Positions 22,425-34,677 of a stretch of DNA of 64,000 nt are shown here, piece after piece (positions within the stretch are counted from its first letter, which is position 1; every line of letters begins with the position of its first letter). The position numbers were made by a program, and so were the translations under genes. Source of the DNA: Panopea generosa (taxonomy: Eukaryota > Mollusca > Bivalvia > Adapedonta > Hiatellidae); contig CM055897.1 in NCBI GenBank assembly GCA_029582155.1, forward strand, positions 87,234,336 to 87,298,335, given 5' to 3'. The notes beneath the pieces were generated by a model. The model was given only the letters and a program-made list of their open reading frames with translations, was not told the origin of the DNA and did no database searches.

Positions 22425-24785
22425 AAATTGCTGGTCTCCATTCTGGAGTAATGTAGAATATACAAATAGCTGGTCTCCATTCTGGAGTAATGTATGTATA
22501 AAATCGCTGGTCTCCATTCTGGAGTTATGTAATATATATAAATCACTAGTCTCCATTCTGGAGAAATGTAATTTATATAAATCACTCGTCTACATGATGG
22601 ATAATCGTAACATATATAAATCACTGGTCTCCATTCTGAAGTAATGTAGTATATATAAATTGCTGGTCTCCATTCTTGAGTAATGTAACACATATAAATC
22701 ACTGGTCTCCATTCTGGAGAAATGTAGTATATATAAATTGTTGGTCTCCATTCTGGAGTAATGAAATTTATATAAATTGCTGGTCTCCATTCTGGAGTAA
22801 TGTATTATATATATAAATGGTTGGTCTCCATTCTGGAGTAATGTAGTATATAAAATCGCAGGTCTCCATTCTGGAGTAATGTAGTATATATAAATGGCTG
22901 GTCTCCATTCTGGAGTAATGTAGTATATATAAATGGTTGGTCTCCATTCTGGAGTAATGAAATTTATATAAATTGCTGGTCTCCATTCTGGAGTAATGTA
23001 GTACATATAAATGGCTGGTCTCCATTCTGGAGTAATGTAGTATATTAAATCGCTGGTCTCCATTCTGGAGTAATGTAATACATATAAATCACTGGTCTCC
23101 ATTCTGGAGAAAGCTAATTTATATAGATTGCTGGTCTCCATTCTGGAGTAGTGTAATATATATTAATCACTAGTCTCCATTCTGGAGTAATGTAATTTAT
23201 ATAAATTGCTGGTCTCCATTCTGGATTAATGTAGTATATATGAATTGCTGGTTTCCATTCTGGAGTAATGTAATTTATATAAATTACTGGTCTCCATTCT
23301 GCAGTAATGTAATATATATAAATCACTAGTCTCCATTCTGGAGTAATGTATTTTATATAAATCACTCGTCTTCATTCTGGAGTAATGTAATATATATATA
23401 AATCACTGGTCTCCATTCTGGAGTAATGTAATTTGTATAAATCACTGGTCTCCATTCTGGAGTAATGTAATTTGTATAAATCACTGGTCTCCATTCTGGA
23501 GTAATGTTATATATATTAATGGCTGGTCTCCATTCTGGAGTAATGTAATATATATATTTATCACTGGTCTCCATTCTGGAGTAATGTAATATATATAAAT
23601 TGTTGGTCTCCATTCTGGAGTAATGTAGTATATAAAATCGCTGGTCTTCATTCTGAGATAATGTAATATATATAAATCACTGGTCTCCATTCTGGTGCCA
23701 TTCTGAGGTTAGTCATACATATAAATCACTGGTCTCAATTCTGGAGTCATGTAATTTATATAAATTGCTGGTCTCCATTCTGGAGTAATGTAATACATAT
23801 AAATTACTGGTTTCCATTCTGGAGTAATGTAGTATATAAATCACTGGTCTCCATTCTGGAGTAATGTAGTACATGTATATATAAATTGCTGGTCTCCATT
23901 CTGAGGTAATGTAATATATATAAATCCCTGGTGTCCATTCTGGAGTAATGTAGTATATATAAAAGGCTGGTCTCCATGATAGAGTAATGTAATATATATT
24001 AATCGCTTGTCTCCATTCTGGAGTAATGTAATTTATATAGATTGCTGGTCTCCATTCTGGAGTAATGTAGTATATATAAATCACTGGTCTCCATTCTGGA
24101 GTAATGTAATACATATAAATCACTGGTCTCCATTCTGGAGTAATGTAATACATATAAATCGCTGGTTTCCATTCTGGAGTAATGTAGTATATATTAATGG
24201 TTGGTCTCCATTCTGGAGTAATGTAGTATATAAAATCGCTGGTCTTCATTCTGAGATAATGTAATTTATATAAATCACTCGTCTTTATTCTGGAGTAATG
24301 TAATTTATATAAATCACTCATCTTCATTCTGGAGTATTGTAATATATATAAATCATTGGTCTCCATTCTGGTGTATTGTAATATATATAAATTGCTGGTC
24401 TCCATTCTGGAGTAATGTAATGCATATAAATCACTGGTCTCCATTCTGGTGTATTGTAATATATATAAATTGCTGGTCTCCATTCTGGAGTGATGTAGTA
24501 CATGTATATATAAATCACTGGTCTCCATTCTGGTGTATTGTAATATATATAAATTGCTGGTCTCCATTCTGGAGTAATTTAGTACATGTATATATAAATC
24601 ACTGGTCTCCATTCTGGTGTATTGTAATATTTATAAATTGCTGGTCTCCATTCTGGAGTAATGTAATACATATAAATCACTGGTCTCTATTCTGGAGTAA
24701 TGTTATTTATATAAATTGCTGGTCTCCATTCTGAAGTAACAATATATATATAAATCACTGGTCTCCATTTTGGAGTAATGTGTTG
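22425..24785 (+). repeat. 39-bp minisatellite, about 60 units
   Basis: Unit CTGGTCTCCATTCTGGAGTA followed by about 19 bases of ATGTARTATATATAAATYG; starts at 22431 and 22470 (39 bp). Because 39 is a multiple of three, minus-strand frames stay open (for example 23713-24612) with a 13-residue periodic peptide; this is not coding. Length variation comes mostly from the TA-rich part of the unit, including (TA)n expansions with ACATGTATATATA near 23870, 24500 and 24585. Confidence 0.97.
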
Positions 24786-24849
24786 AAATGGTATATATAC
24801 CCATGTATAATCTTATAATCTTTAAAGGGGGATTCATTGCCTGATGTTA

Positions 24850-25227
24850 CCGCAGCAGTGGTCTAGGGGTAGAGTGTCCGCTGCGCATGCGGAAGTTTGC
24901 GGGTTTGATCACCAGTTGGGTCATACCAACGGTACTAGAAGGTTTCTTGCTTGGTACTCAGCATTTAAGGATGATAATAATAATAATAGTCTTTATTTAC
25001 AGAGGGTTGCACATTTAGTTACAAACTAATATTCCATGAGGCCCTCAATAGTTCTAGGTACGATCAGCCCTGTGTCAGTATAATGTGACTGGGTTGGGTA
25101 TCATACGATATGTCTGTGGCATGATACTCCAGTGTGACAGTGCTTAGAATACTGTCTCAAGTAGACACCATTGTGATATAACTGAGAAATTGTTGAACAC
25201 AACACTAAACACCAACATCAACAACAT
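24850..25227 (+). mobile_element. tRNA-derived SINE (family C) with conserved core, interrupted
   Basis: The tRNA-like head has A box TGGTCTAGGGG (24859-24869) and B box GGTTTGATCAC (24902-24912). A linker and a core (GTGTCAGTATAATGTGAC through GCATGATACTCCAGTGTG) follow, then AGAATACTGTCTCAAGTAGA and a CAACA-type 3' end. The copy at 46469-46777 (minus) is collinear but lacks the roughly 77 bp insert at 24971-25047. The architecture fits bivalve SINEs with a conserved central domain; the superfamily name would need a database comparison. Confidence 0.85.
24971..25047 (-). mobile_element. insert in SINE C: probable LINE 3' tail
   Basis: This stretch interrupts the SINE between CATTTAAGG and AGTTCTAGG, which are adjacent in the other copy. 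Read on the minus strand it ends AATAAAGACTATTATTATTA, an AATAAA followed by an (ATT)n tail. That is typical of the extreme 3' end of several metazoan LINE families. No clear target-site duplication was seen. Confidence 0.55.
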
Positions 25228-25361
25228 TGCGAGATGTTCATCATGTCAGGCAAAGACTGGAGTTCTAGATGCTGCAAATGTTTAAGATTCTCTTTCCAGG
25301 CTCCAGTCATTCATGTGAGTAGTTTATAATACATGTGATTGGTTGTCATCCGTTACTTCAG

Positions 25362-25527
25362 GAAACCTGCCCAAGTAAATGCTCATATGTTGTAAAAGGA
25401 AGTGCAGAATGGTGCCAATATTGGAAGCCCCCTGTATTACCCTCACCGTCTGCACCAGAGTATGCGGGGTTGATTAACTTCATACGGAACAACAGAACCC
25501 TCAGCAGTTCATTTGGGATCTATAACA
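25362..25527 (+). CDS. type I membrane receptor-like gene, ectodomain exon (first found exon)
   Basis: Internal exon of 166 bp. The acceptor is GTTACTTCAG before 25362, and the donor is ACA followed by GTGAGTAG at 25528. It reads in phase 0 and leaves one base, which pairs with the next exon. It encodes 55 residues starting ETCPSKCSYV, with three cysteines (residues 3, 7 and 18), a WCQYW aromatic stretch, a Pro/Ser-rich turn and an N-glycosylation sequon (NRT). The extracellular assignment follows from the downstream transmembrane exon. Upstream exons, including start codon and signal peptide, were not found; the preceding exon must end in phase 0. I do not recognise the domain and do not assign a family. 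An LRR, Ig or TNFR-type identity is not supported by what is visible. Confidence 0.75.
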
Positions 25528-26880
25528 GTGAGTAGCAGTTTTATAAGTTTCTGAATTATAAATGTTTATATTAAATGATGTGCTTATTGTTACTGAAATG
25601 AATAATGCATTGTATTCATTACTTACACAAAGGCCATGCTTAAAAAAATGTTTTTCAACTTTAGATTTAAGAAGTTAAGTTTGATTGGCCTTGTTTATCC
25701 CAGAAACAAAGCCTGAGAGGAATAGGTGTCACTGTGTCGAGTGTAGATGTTAGTGACACAAGCTTTGTGACAGTGACCTAATTGCATGGAGAGTTATTGC
25801 CCTTGCACTAAGAATTTACCATATTGTGATTTTTATGGAGCAAACTACTTTGCTCATTACATGTAAGTTCATATCTCATGAAGGTTCAACATATATACAG
25901 TCACACCTGTCATAAGCAGCCAGTTAAAAGAAGGAGCAAAAGTGGCCTCTTAAGACAAGTGGTTGCTAAATACAGATTAATTTGCTCTGAAAACATAGAA
26001 ATTGGAAATAGCAAATGTGGCTGCTTAATACAGATTAATTTGCTCTGAAAACATAGAAATGGGAAATAGCAAATGTGGCTGCTTAATACAGGTCAATTTG
26101 CTCTGAAAACATAGAAATGGGAAATAGCAAATGTGGCTGCTTAATACAGGTCAATTTGCCCTGAAACATATAGAACTGGGAAATAGCAAATGTGGCTGCT
26201 TAATACAGGTCAATTTGCTCTGAAAACATAGAAATGGGAAATAGCAAATCTAGCTGCTTTATACAGGTCAATTTGCTCTGAAAACATAGAAATGGGAAAT
26301 AGCAAATGTGGCTGCTTAATACAGGTCAATTTGCTATAAAACATAGAAATGGGAAATAGCAAATGTGGCTGCTTAATACAGGTCAATTTGCTCTGAAAAC
26401 ATAGAAATGGGAAATAGCAAATGTGGCTGCTTAATACAGGTCAATTTGCTCTAAAAACTTAAAAATGGGAAATAGCAAATACGGCTGCTTAAGATAAGTG
26501 ACTGCTTAATAGAGGTGGCCACTTACACAGGTTTGACTGTACTTCATTATTTTGTTATATATATATTATTAATGCACTTAGTTAAGACAACCAGAGATAA
26601 ATTATAGTTTATCTTTAAGGTAAAGCTGATGAAGGGAACATCAAAGCAATGGCTCTTGATGACCATCTGTTTTTTCATGACGTCAAAACCATAAATAAAA
26701 ACATGTATATCATTTTTTGACATAACACAGTTACACTCAATTGAAAGTCTTGATTTTAGGAAATGAACGTTCACGGGCTTTACGAACATTAAACTGGCCT
26801 AATGTTTTTCATCAACTGATGAAAACTCAAAAGTCAGTTTTTAATCCTTAAGTAAATAGATCTGTTTGTTTGTATTGTAG
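25528..26880 (+). other. intron between ectodomain exons
   Basis: A GT...AG intron of 1353 bp (GTGAGTAG to TTGTATTGTAG). It contains a TA-flanked MITE whose interior is a 58 bp tandem array (25898-26539). Confidence 0.7.
25898..26539. mobile_element. TA-flanked MITE (Tc1/mariner/pogo-like) with internal 58-bp array
   Basis: The left end is TA then CAGTCACACCTGTCATAAGC (from 25898). The right end is AGGTTTGACTG then TA (26540-26541). The inverted ends share CAGTCAMACCTGT, and the TA on each side fits the target-site duplication of the Tc1/mariner/pogo group. The interior from about 25980 to 26500 is a 58 bp tandem repeat of about nine units (TGCTCTG at 26041 and 26099), each carrying AATGTGGCTGCTTAATACAG. 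The unit resembles the subterminal CTGCTTAA sequence of the element itself. Confidence 0.8.
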
Positions 26881-26934
26881 GTGCATGCAACCGTACAATA
26901 GTGGAACCTGATGCGGAACCCACCACTACTGCTG
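26881..26934 (+). CDS. receptor-like gene, stalk exon
   Basis: A 54 bp exon with acceptor TTTGTATTGTAG before 26881 and donor GCTG followed by GTAAGG at 26935. It enters and leaves in phase 1, so it preserves the frame on both sides. Joined to the preceding exon it adds S-ACNRTIVEPDAEPTTTA: a fourth cysteine, a second NRT sequon and an acidic/Thr-rich run typical of the membrane-proximal stalk of type I receptors. Its short length and symmetric phase make it skippable without frameshift. Support is from splice sites, phase and continuity of protein character, not from transcript evidence. Confidence 0.75.
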
Positions 26935-27788
26935 GTAAGGATGTTTGGCATTCTAAAATCATTAAAATTTATATTATCAATTAATGATTGATCTGTTGTC
27001 ATTCTGATTAGTGATGTATTCATTCTTTTTGCATAAAAAATATCAATGATAATCGTGTTGTACTGGACTTCTGTGCACAAAAGTCATGTTGTAATCATCT
27101 TTGTACAAAATATTGTTTGTAATCAAATTTTGTGTATAAAATAACATGATTTATTGTACATAAAATTTCACATTATAATTATCATCTTTGTGTGTATAAT
27201 GTAATAATTCATTATGCATAAATGTTCTAGGTAATTCTGGTAGGTGCACAAAAATTCATGATTTACTTTTATTTTTTGTTGAAATTTCAGAATCAAGTCA
27301 TTTTCTGTACACAAAGTTTGATATACTGGGATGCATTCATTGTGATAAACTCTTAATGTTTACTAGCTGCCTTTTTTTTCTTTAAATATGTTATTTGCAA
27401 AATTACTGAAAAAAATAACTTACTGCTAGTTTTGGGCCACCAACAAACATATTATTTTAAAAAACTTTTTTTTTTAAGTGCCCTAAAACATCATCATACA
27501 TTTCAATAAGATGGGCCACAGAGTTTTTTAAGAAACTAAATATATATCATTTGCTAATTGATAAAAGAAATACTATAAACTAGATGCAACTCTTCCATTT
27601 ATAACGTAATCAGTAAACAGAGAATTATATTAAATATCATTCTATGACATTGCTAGAATAGTACAGTTGACTCTTTTCTTTGACAGCTGTTTTCTTTGCT
27701 TATGAATCTAAAAATTCCAATTTAAAGTATTTCCAACATTACATCGTAAAATTTCAAAAAGTACTCTGATCTTGATAAGCCAGTAGCC

Positions 27789-28053
27789 TGGCCCGATTAG
27801 CTCAGTCGGTTACATGTCTGACTATCAATCCAGGGGTCGTGAGTTCGAATCCCCTGCCCGGTAACAGTCTCCATGATGATTGACATACGAAATTGTGTCT
27901 CATTGTCATTCGTCTCTCATCACTGTTTCAAGTGGGAAAGTTATCAGTTACTTGCAGAGATGGGATGTGCTTGAGTACTGGTTAATCCCAGGTGGCTAGG
28001 TTAACTGATCATCTGTTAGCCCTCGATGGAATAAAAAAGAATCTAAATATTCA
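27789..28053 (+). mobile_element. tRNA-derived SINE (family B), copy 1
   Basis: The head begins GCCCGATTAGCTCAGTCGGT, with A box TAGCTCAGTCG (27798-27808) and B box AGTTCGAATCC (27842-27852). The body (AACAGTCTCCATGATGATTG, GAGATGGGATGTGC, TTAGCCCTCGATGGAATAAA) ends in CTAAATATTCAATCAATG. The anticodon stem does not pair properly, so this is a SINE and not a functional tRNA gene. Other copies are at 32728, 35640 and 58045. Confidence 0.88.
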
Positions 28054-28239
28054 ATCAATGATAAACCAGTAGAGCATCCTCAGGCTCTCTTGGGTCTTTT
28101 GTATTTTCCTAATTTGAACATAATGATGCGAAATAAATGTTAAATGTTGCAATAATAGCCAATTTGTTGGTGATTGTTTCTCATGGGACCCGTGCTTATT
28201 TGCGTAATTTACTTATTTAATCTTTAATTTGCTGGATAT

Positions 28240-29240
28240 TTTATGATACAAGCTCGACATTACATTGCATGTGTGTGTGCATCTGTCCGATCTTGTCCAG
28301 GCTGTAAGGCCTAAAAAAAAAAGATGTTTTTTTCCGGTTACCCGACCGACCCTATATTTTAACTGCCGACTCAAAAGTTTTTATGTCCAAAAAATCGGCA
28401 TCGGATTTCGCGCTCTTTTTGGTGATTTTCACAACGAAGTAATTCTTACGCACCGGTGCGCTGTGTCATTTAGACGCTCGTAATCTCATTATAAAATAAT
28501 CACTGCATACGCCTAGACGATATAGACTCAAAGAAACGGTGCAAGGTATAATTGTTGCGAAGACAAGCCTATATCAAATATCTTCCTCGGTTTATTATAG
28601 CCACTTCAGATTTACGATTCATATCTGAAATTGAGTACTATTTAAAAGATATATTACTTTTACACCACTACCCCCAAAATGACATATATAATCATGTAAT
28701 AGAAACTAACAAACTCATTCATTTTGATGTTCCATTTAATAAAGGAGTGTGGTAACGACAAAAAAAAAAAAAAAAAAAAAAAATCCCTACCTACCGACCC
28801 ATATTTTTTTGGGCATGTAACAGGAAACAAACCTTCTTTTTTTTTAGGCCTAACTCTTGCATGCAGAGAGGAATTTTGAAGTAACTTGGCACAAATGTTC
28901 ACCATAATGAGACGATGTAGTGTGTAAGACCCAGGTCTGTAACTCAAATGTCAAGTCACACTTGGAGGTTCAAGGTCAAAATTAGTTGAACAATTTCTTG
29001 TACTTGATATCTTGTAAACCACAAATTTTAAGATAAATTGGCACAAATGTCACATTAATGAGATGGAGCATCAAGCATTAGGTTCGAGTTCATAGCTCAA
29101 AGGTCAAGGTCACATTATGAGGTTAATTTCAGAAATAGTAAAAAAATCCATGTCTACTCCATACCTTGTAAACCACTGGATAGATATTGAAATAATATGA
29201 AACAGATGTTCACCATAATGAGATAATGTTCGTTCACTGT
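28240..29240 (+). mobile_element. dispersed repeat of the 165-bp family, interrupted by a MITE
   Basis: Segments such as TGTCCAGGCTGTAA, GCATGCAGAGAGGAATTTTG, AAGACCCAGGTCTGTAACTC and CAAGGTCACATTATGAGG match the family seen at 50900-52415 and 56853-57475. The copy is split by the 543 bp MITE at 28308-28850. Divergence from the other copies is substantial. Confidence 0.6.
28308..28850. mobile_element. 543-bp nested MITE with GGCCTAAAAAA termini (PIF/Harbinger-like)
   Basis: The left end GGCCTAAAAAAAAAAGATGT and the right end (its inverse, ...TTTTTTTTTAGGCC) form an inverted repeat extending, with mismatches, over about 45-50 bp through CCGGTTACCCGACCGACCC. TAA precedes the left end (28305-28307) and follows the right end (28851-28853). 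A 3 bp TAA duplication and GG-ends suit PIF/Harbinger. The host repeat elsewhere reads CTGTAACTTTGTCATGCAT, which gives the empty site. Open frames inside (28552-28755 plus, 28660-28947 minus) are not transposase-like. A long A run is at about 28759-28783. Confidence 0.8.
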
Positions 29241-29539
29241 ACTGGTGGGCTCCACATTTTTGTCCTTGGGCATTTAGTTTATAGTAAACTTCTCCACCCT
29301 TTCTTTGATAGTCTGTTATTATTTTGAAGTGTTTTTATGATAATGTAGTGGCACACTGAGAGCCAAACTATGTAAACAAAATAAATGTGTGCCAGCAATC
29401 TGGGCAAATGATATTATTGATGGTTGTTTGCTAAGAGCTAGCTAGCTAGCTTAGAATGAATTATACAATAACAAGCAAGATTTCTTTTATTTTAGTTAGT
29501 CGAGTTTGCTCTGCTTAAAAAAAAATGAAGGCTTACTGT

Positions 29540-29763
29540 TACGTTAGATCATATTGAAGTAACCGCCACGTTACATTAGATCATATTGAAGTAACCGCCA
29601 CGTTACGTTAGATCATATTGAAGTAACCACCATGTTACGTTAGATCATATTGAAGTAACAACCACGTTACATTAGATCATATTGAAGTAACTGCCACATT
29701 ACGTTAGATCTTATTGAAGTAACCGCCATGTTACGTTAGATTTTATTGAAGTAACCGCCACAT
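29540..29763 (+). repeat. 32-bp minisatellite, about 7 units
   Basis: Unit GTTACGTTAGATCATATTGA followed by AGTAACCGCCAC, 32 bp, about seven copies with single-base changes. Confidence 0.95.
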
Positions 29764-30193
29764 TTCCACCATGAACTAGTTTAGGCATGATTCATTGTTG
29801 CTCATGTCTGTAATATGAGTCCAGTGTTGAGTGTTAAGTATCATTGGTTTTCTTCTCTCAAAGGTCCACATGTGTTTTTCTCTAAAGCAAACAACATTTA
29901 TGTACATTATGCATAAACAGGTATTTACTGTTTATGGATATTGGTAGATATACAAAAATTTATACTGAGTATTCATGAATAACAGTTATTGTAGAGTTAC
30001 TGATAGTGTCTTAAATAAAATGATTTTTAGGGATTTTTCTTTAATCAGTAAAATCAGTATCAGTGTGATTATACAAACGTATACACGAGCCTTCATTTTG
30101 TGTGGTTGGAACTCCTGCAATGCTTATTAGTGTGTTATATATATTTGATACCTTTCTGAAACAGAAAGTTTTTTTAGTTTTATCTACATTTGT

Positions 30194-30416
30194 TTAACTC
30201 TTTACTCCATATGCATTTTAACTGGACTATTCTGAACTCAAAAGCCACACATAGTCAATTTCCATGAATTTTACCTATTTATTCTGATAGAGCAGAAAAC
30301 AGTGCAGAACCTGTTCTGATGGCTCGTTACAAGCAATCATAACTGGTTCTTCACTGTTTTCAAAAGCCTTCTATATAAGAGGTGTTCAAAGGTGTCCATA
30401 TGAAGTAAAGGGTTAA
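30194..30416. mobile_element. TTAA-type (piggyBac-like) MITE, copy 2
   Basis: TTAACTCTTTACTCC at the left and AGTAAAGGGTTAA at the right; TTAA forms both boundaries. The interior palindrome is diverged (AACAGTGCAGAACCTGTTCT ... TTCTTCACTGTT), followed by the family's AAAGCCTTCTATATAAGAGG segment. Confidence 0.8.
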
Positions 30417-32727
30417 TAAACTTTGATTTTTTTTTCATTTTCATTTATATATATTGTATAAAGTATGATTATTGTGGATTTTAACAGCCATTTCAACATC
30501 AACATATAAAATTCCTCTGCTTATACCGTCAACTGAAACATCAGGTAGTGCTTGTTAAACGTTCACCATAATTGTTAATGTTTGACCCTTATTGTAGATG
30601 CTCTATGAAACGAAAATATCTTGTCAAATTACAGATAGATTTGGCATATATACACTTAACATTGAACGTTTTAGAATTATGGTCACATTGTTCTGCATAT
30701 CAGCAGTACCAATTGCCAAGGGTGCTATTTTCTGTGACAATACATAAGTACTGAAGTAGAGGTTATGGCTGATTGACCTAAACCATGACGGAAATATTCA
30801 AATATCTATATATTTGCTGTAATATATTAAAATGGAAACGAAATAATAGCAGGTTTTTAGATGACACCTATTTCCTTTTTGCAGTAACTGTTGTTTTTCT
30901 AACAGGAAGGGTCAGACATTAATGAAATATTTTGTTCAGATGAGCTACCATAACTTGTTGTGAACACTTGTTATCCTTATATATACTACATGTATCAGTA
31001 TATTGTGTTTCATTGTTGAGTTGGTTTAACATGTTATGGTGTCTCGTAACACTTGTCCTGTGGGTTATGGGTAATATGTTATTGTCAGCATGTATAATGT
31101 CAAACTCCTGTCTCCATCACGGTCTTTCTTATGCCCCTAATTGCTTGCGGAACTAGCACAGAATATTTTCTGGGCAGTGTAACATTCAAATTCATTTCTG
31201 AGAGTCTCTTAAACATTCAAATCTCTTATTTCACATTGTCTTATTACCTCTTCAAGACTGTCGCGCAGGTCAGTGTTAAACAAAACAAAGCAGTGACTAC
31301 TTTATGTTCAACAATCAATTTACTATAAATATTTAATAATTCAGTTGTTTCTTGACTAAAGTTGCTGAATGTGACTCGAAATACGGACAAAACAGTTCTT
31401 AGGCATTCATTGGTCGTTATATATATTTATTTTCTCACCTACTAAAATATATTACATCTTGATTTTATCATAGAAAACAGTAAAACAGAGCTGGGCATTA
31501 CTTCAACATTTTTTGTCATTGTTTTAGCTATGCTAGATACAGATGAAATTGTCTCACAACCCCATGTGACAAGGGTTATGGTATTTAAATATTTCTGTGC
31601 GAAAGGTTATTTTATCCCCTAATTTCATTTCTAATTGTTAAAAATATCATTTTAAAAAGTATTTTTACCACCTGATTTTTTTCAATTCTTGACTTAACCT
31701 GATTTTTTCAATTCTTGACTTATGTTCTTACTTGCCATGCAATCATGAATATTTTGCTCAGAGTGTTAAAGCTAAGCACTTTGAGTAGATGTCCATCCCG
31801 TTAACTCTAATAGCAACACGTCACAAGAATTTACTCTTCTATGACTGGTCTTTTTAAACTGATATAGCATAACTGAAATATTTTTGAGTTTCCTGCTCAA
31901 TTATGCTTATTGCAATGATTTCATTCAAAATTGAGGCGACATCCTCATTGCTGTAACAATTTTTGTTGTTTTGGAATAAGTACACTGTAATACTCTGTTA
32001 GCACTCTTTTCTGGTATTGCAGTAGGTGGTACCGGTCTTCATTATCTTCAATGCTTGCTTTTCCAACCTCAGAATTTTTTACATTAAGGGCTAAGAAAGA
32101 TCGTGATTATTGTCCAGTTAGCAGTTATGTTCATTATTCCTCTGTTTTGATTTTAAACTAAATACTTAACACTGATGAAATACTAGCAAATCTAACATGT
32201 GAAGTCTCGGAAAACTGAAACGATCCCCTGTAAAATCAGAAATATATGCGTGGGTTTTAATTTTTGCTATATATGCAAACTCAATAGATTTGCACCAAAA
32301 CTAAACCTCCAATGAATTCTTCCTTTGTATTTTTTATTGTTTTATGTATATTTTATAGAAAATTATTTCAATTAGACATTTCTTAGTTTTTATTGTGACA
32401 AATATCCATGCAGATTAATGCCAGTAATGATAATCAATAAAATTAATTCTTATAAATATTTGTTAAAAAATGAAATCAGATTTTATCTTTTCTTTGTATA
32501 CCAAACAATATACAATGATGTTTTTATGCAAATAGATTTTTGATATTAATTTTGCTCACTTGTTTTGGGTAATAGTCAGAGAAACACAACTTGATTTCAT
32601 CCTTAGATATCTTTTATTGAAATTTGGTCCATTGTTTGTAATTAATCAGTACATAATACAGGAATTAACACAACGTTTAAGTTTGTGTCTTGCAACATAT
32701 TTAGCATGTCTTTCCTTCTATGAAATA

Positions 32728-33006
32728 GCCGGGCCCGATTAGCTCAGTCGGTTACGCGTCTGACTATCAATCCAGGGGTCGTGAGTTCGAATCACCGCCT
32801 GGCAACAGTCTCCGTGATGATTGATATACGACATTGTGTCTCAAAATTGTTTGTCTCTCACCACTGATTCAAGTAGGAAAGTTATCAGTTACTTGCGGAG
32901 ATGGGGTGTGCTCGAGTACTTGTTAATCCTAGGAAACAGTGGTTAGGTTAACTGATCGTCTGTTAGCCCTCGATGGAATAAAAATTTTGCTAAATATTCA
33001 ATCAAT
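32728..33006 (+). mobile_element. tRNA-derived SINE (family B), copy 2
   Basis: Collinear with the copy at 27789: A box TAGCTCAGTCG at 32740-32750, B-box region AGTTCGAATCA at 32784-32794, and the same body and CTAAATATTCAATCAATC end. It is full length with small indels (for example an extra GAAACAGT near 32933). Confidence 0.88.
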
Positions 33007-33763
33007 CAAACAATCCTTCTATGAACTTTAGATACATCTAATAGAAAAATACTGAAATATAATTGGTCAAGCCAGAAAATAAGTGTAAACAATTATTGCC
33101 ACTTTTGTCAAAAAGCCTGGGGATACAAAGTACTGACCACACGTACAAGGTGTTAAAACTGTGTATACGTTATTCAATTGGAAAAAAGTGAGGTGTTACT
33201 GTTTTTTACAAATAAATAGCAGATAATCATATCTGTCTACTGGGTAACCATTCGCGTACATATTTCTGTAACCTATCTGAAGTAAACACATAACCTCAAG
33301 TGCAACTTACAAGTCGTGACAACTGTTATACATGTTATTGGATATTTTGGATATTGTGATAGTATTACTATTAATTAAAAAAATAAACGATATGAACTAG
33401 AAAGAAAGTACAGAAAAAGTTTTGAAAATTGTGTGATAAAGATCTCGCAAATATTATGGTCTGATAGCTTTCTTTTATAATCTTATAATGACTATAATTA
33501 TATCCTCACCTAAGTAATCATAATTGATAACTCGCAGAACTTTCTGATTTTACAGTTTACGGTGTATTTGTAAATAAATTGGCTTACAAACAAATCTATA
33601 ACATAACCAAATAATGCATATATACATGAACTAACACTCAGTAATTGAAAAAAAAACTTTGATTTATTTAATTTTTAAATGTATGCAGAACTGCTTTTTG
33701 TTTTGGAACCAAATGATTGTGTTATGTACATTAGAAGTCGATGTAAATCAAGTTTAACTGGGA

Positions 33764-33905
33764 CAGTAACTTGTGGAAGGTCGGTGGTTTTACGCAGATT
33801 CCTTCTGAGGTCTTCTCCACCAATAAATCTGAAAATGTCGTAAATTATATAACTTGAAATGTGTTGAAAATGGCATTAAACTCCGTTAAATAAAAATGAA
33901 TAAAA
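33764..33905 (+). mobile_element. 5'-truncated SINE family A
   Basis: From ACAGTAACTTGTGGAAGGTC to CACCAATAAATCTGAAAATG and TTAAACTCCGTTAAATAAAA, matching the 3' half of 6498-6768. The tRNA-like head is missing. Confidence 0.8.
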
Positions 33906-34677
33906 AAATGACTGGCACCTCTCATCAATGCTTCATTCATGTCCAAAAGGTCCTATCATAAATTAGTAAGATTACCTTTGTTTCTGGTCACCAGCACAAT
34001 CAACAAGTACCTATAAACCAGAGAGGAAGGCTGTAGCAGGTAAAACTTGGCATGTTTACCGGTTTGGACATCATTTTCTACACACACATCTCTTATTAGG
34101 CTTAATAAAGAATCTGTCTCAAGAATTGCCAAATGGCTTATACAAGTACAGCTACAATAGATCAGCTTGTAATTCTTCTGTAGATATACAATAAAATCAC
34201 TGTACTTGAGCATGAATATATAATAGTATATTATGCCATTGATATTAGAACTATAAGAGACTATTATTATGTAGAAATGTTGATGCAAGTCTTTGTCTGA
34301 TCTGCTGTTGAATCATTTTTCATGCATACATACATATTTATCCTCTATAAAATATAATAATAATAATAATAATTTCTTTTTTCTCTATTTTCTTTTTACT
34401 CTTTTTTACTGCAAATAAAATATGGCCTGTATAGGAATGTTATATACATATCTTGGACTGTTCTTTGTGCTTCTATATACAAAACTTGCATGTTTTTCAG
34501 AACTTAACCTATTTTGAAACTTTATAATTTGTCTAAGCATATATTGCTGCTCATCTGGTTTCTCTGTATTAACTACTTAAGCTCTTTTTTTTGGTCATAC
34601 TGATTTTTTAGGGTTACTATATGATTCAATATGGAAGGCAACTCTGACAATGATAAATGAAGGTGCAAAACTTGAGT

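Noticed and set aside
22376..24734. Long open frames with a 13-residue repeat in the 39-bp array
   Set aside because: 39 bp is 13 codons. The frames follow the array exactly and end with it; overlapping frames on both strands are equally open.
27789..27862. tRNA gene reading of the GCCCGATTAGCTCAG sequence (also at 32728)
   Set aside because: A and B boxes are good, but the anticodon stem does not pair and the sequence runs into a conserved non-tRNA body with four dispersed copies. It is a SINE.
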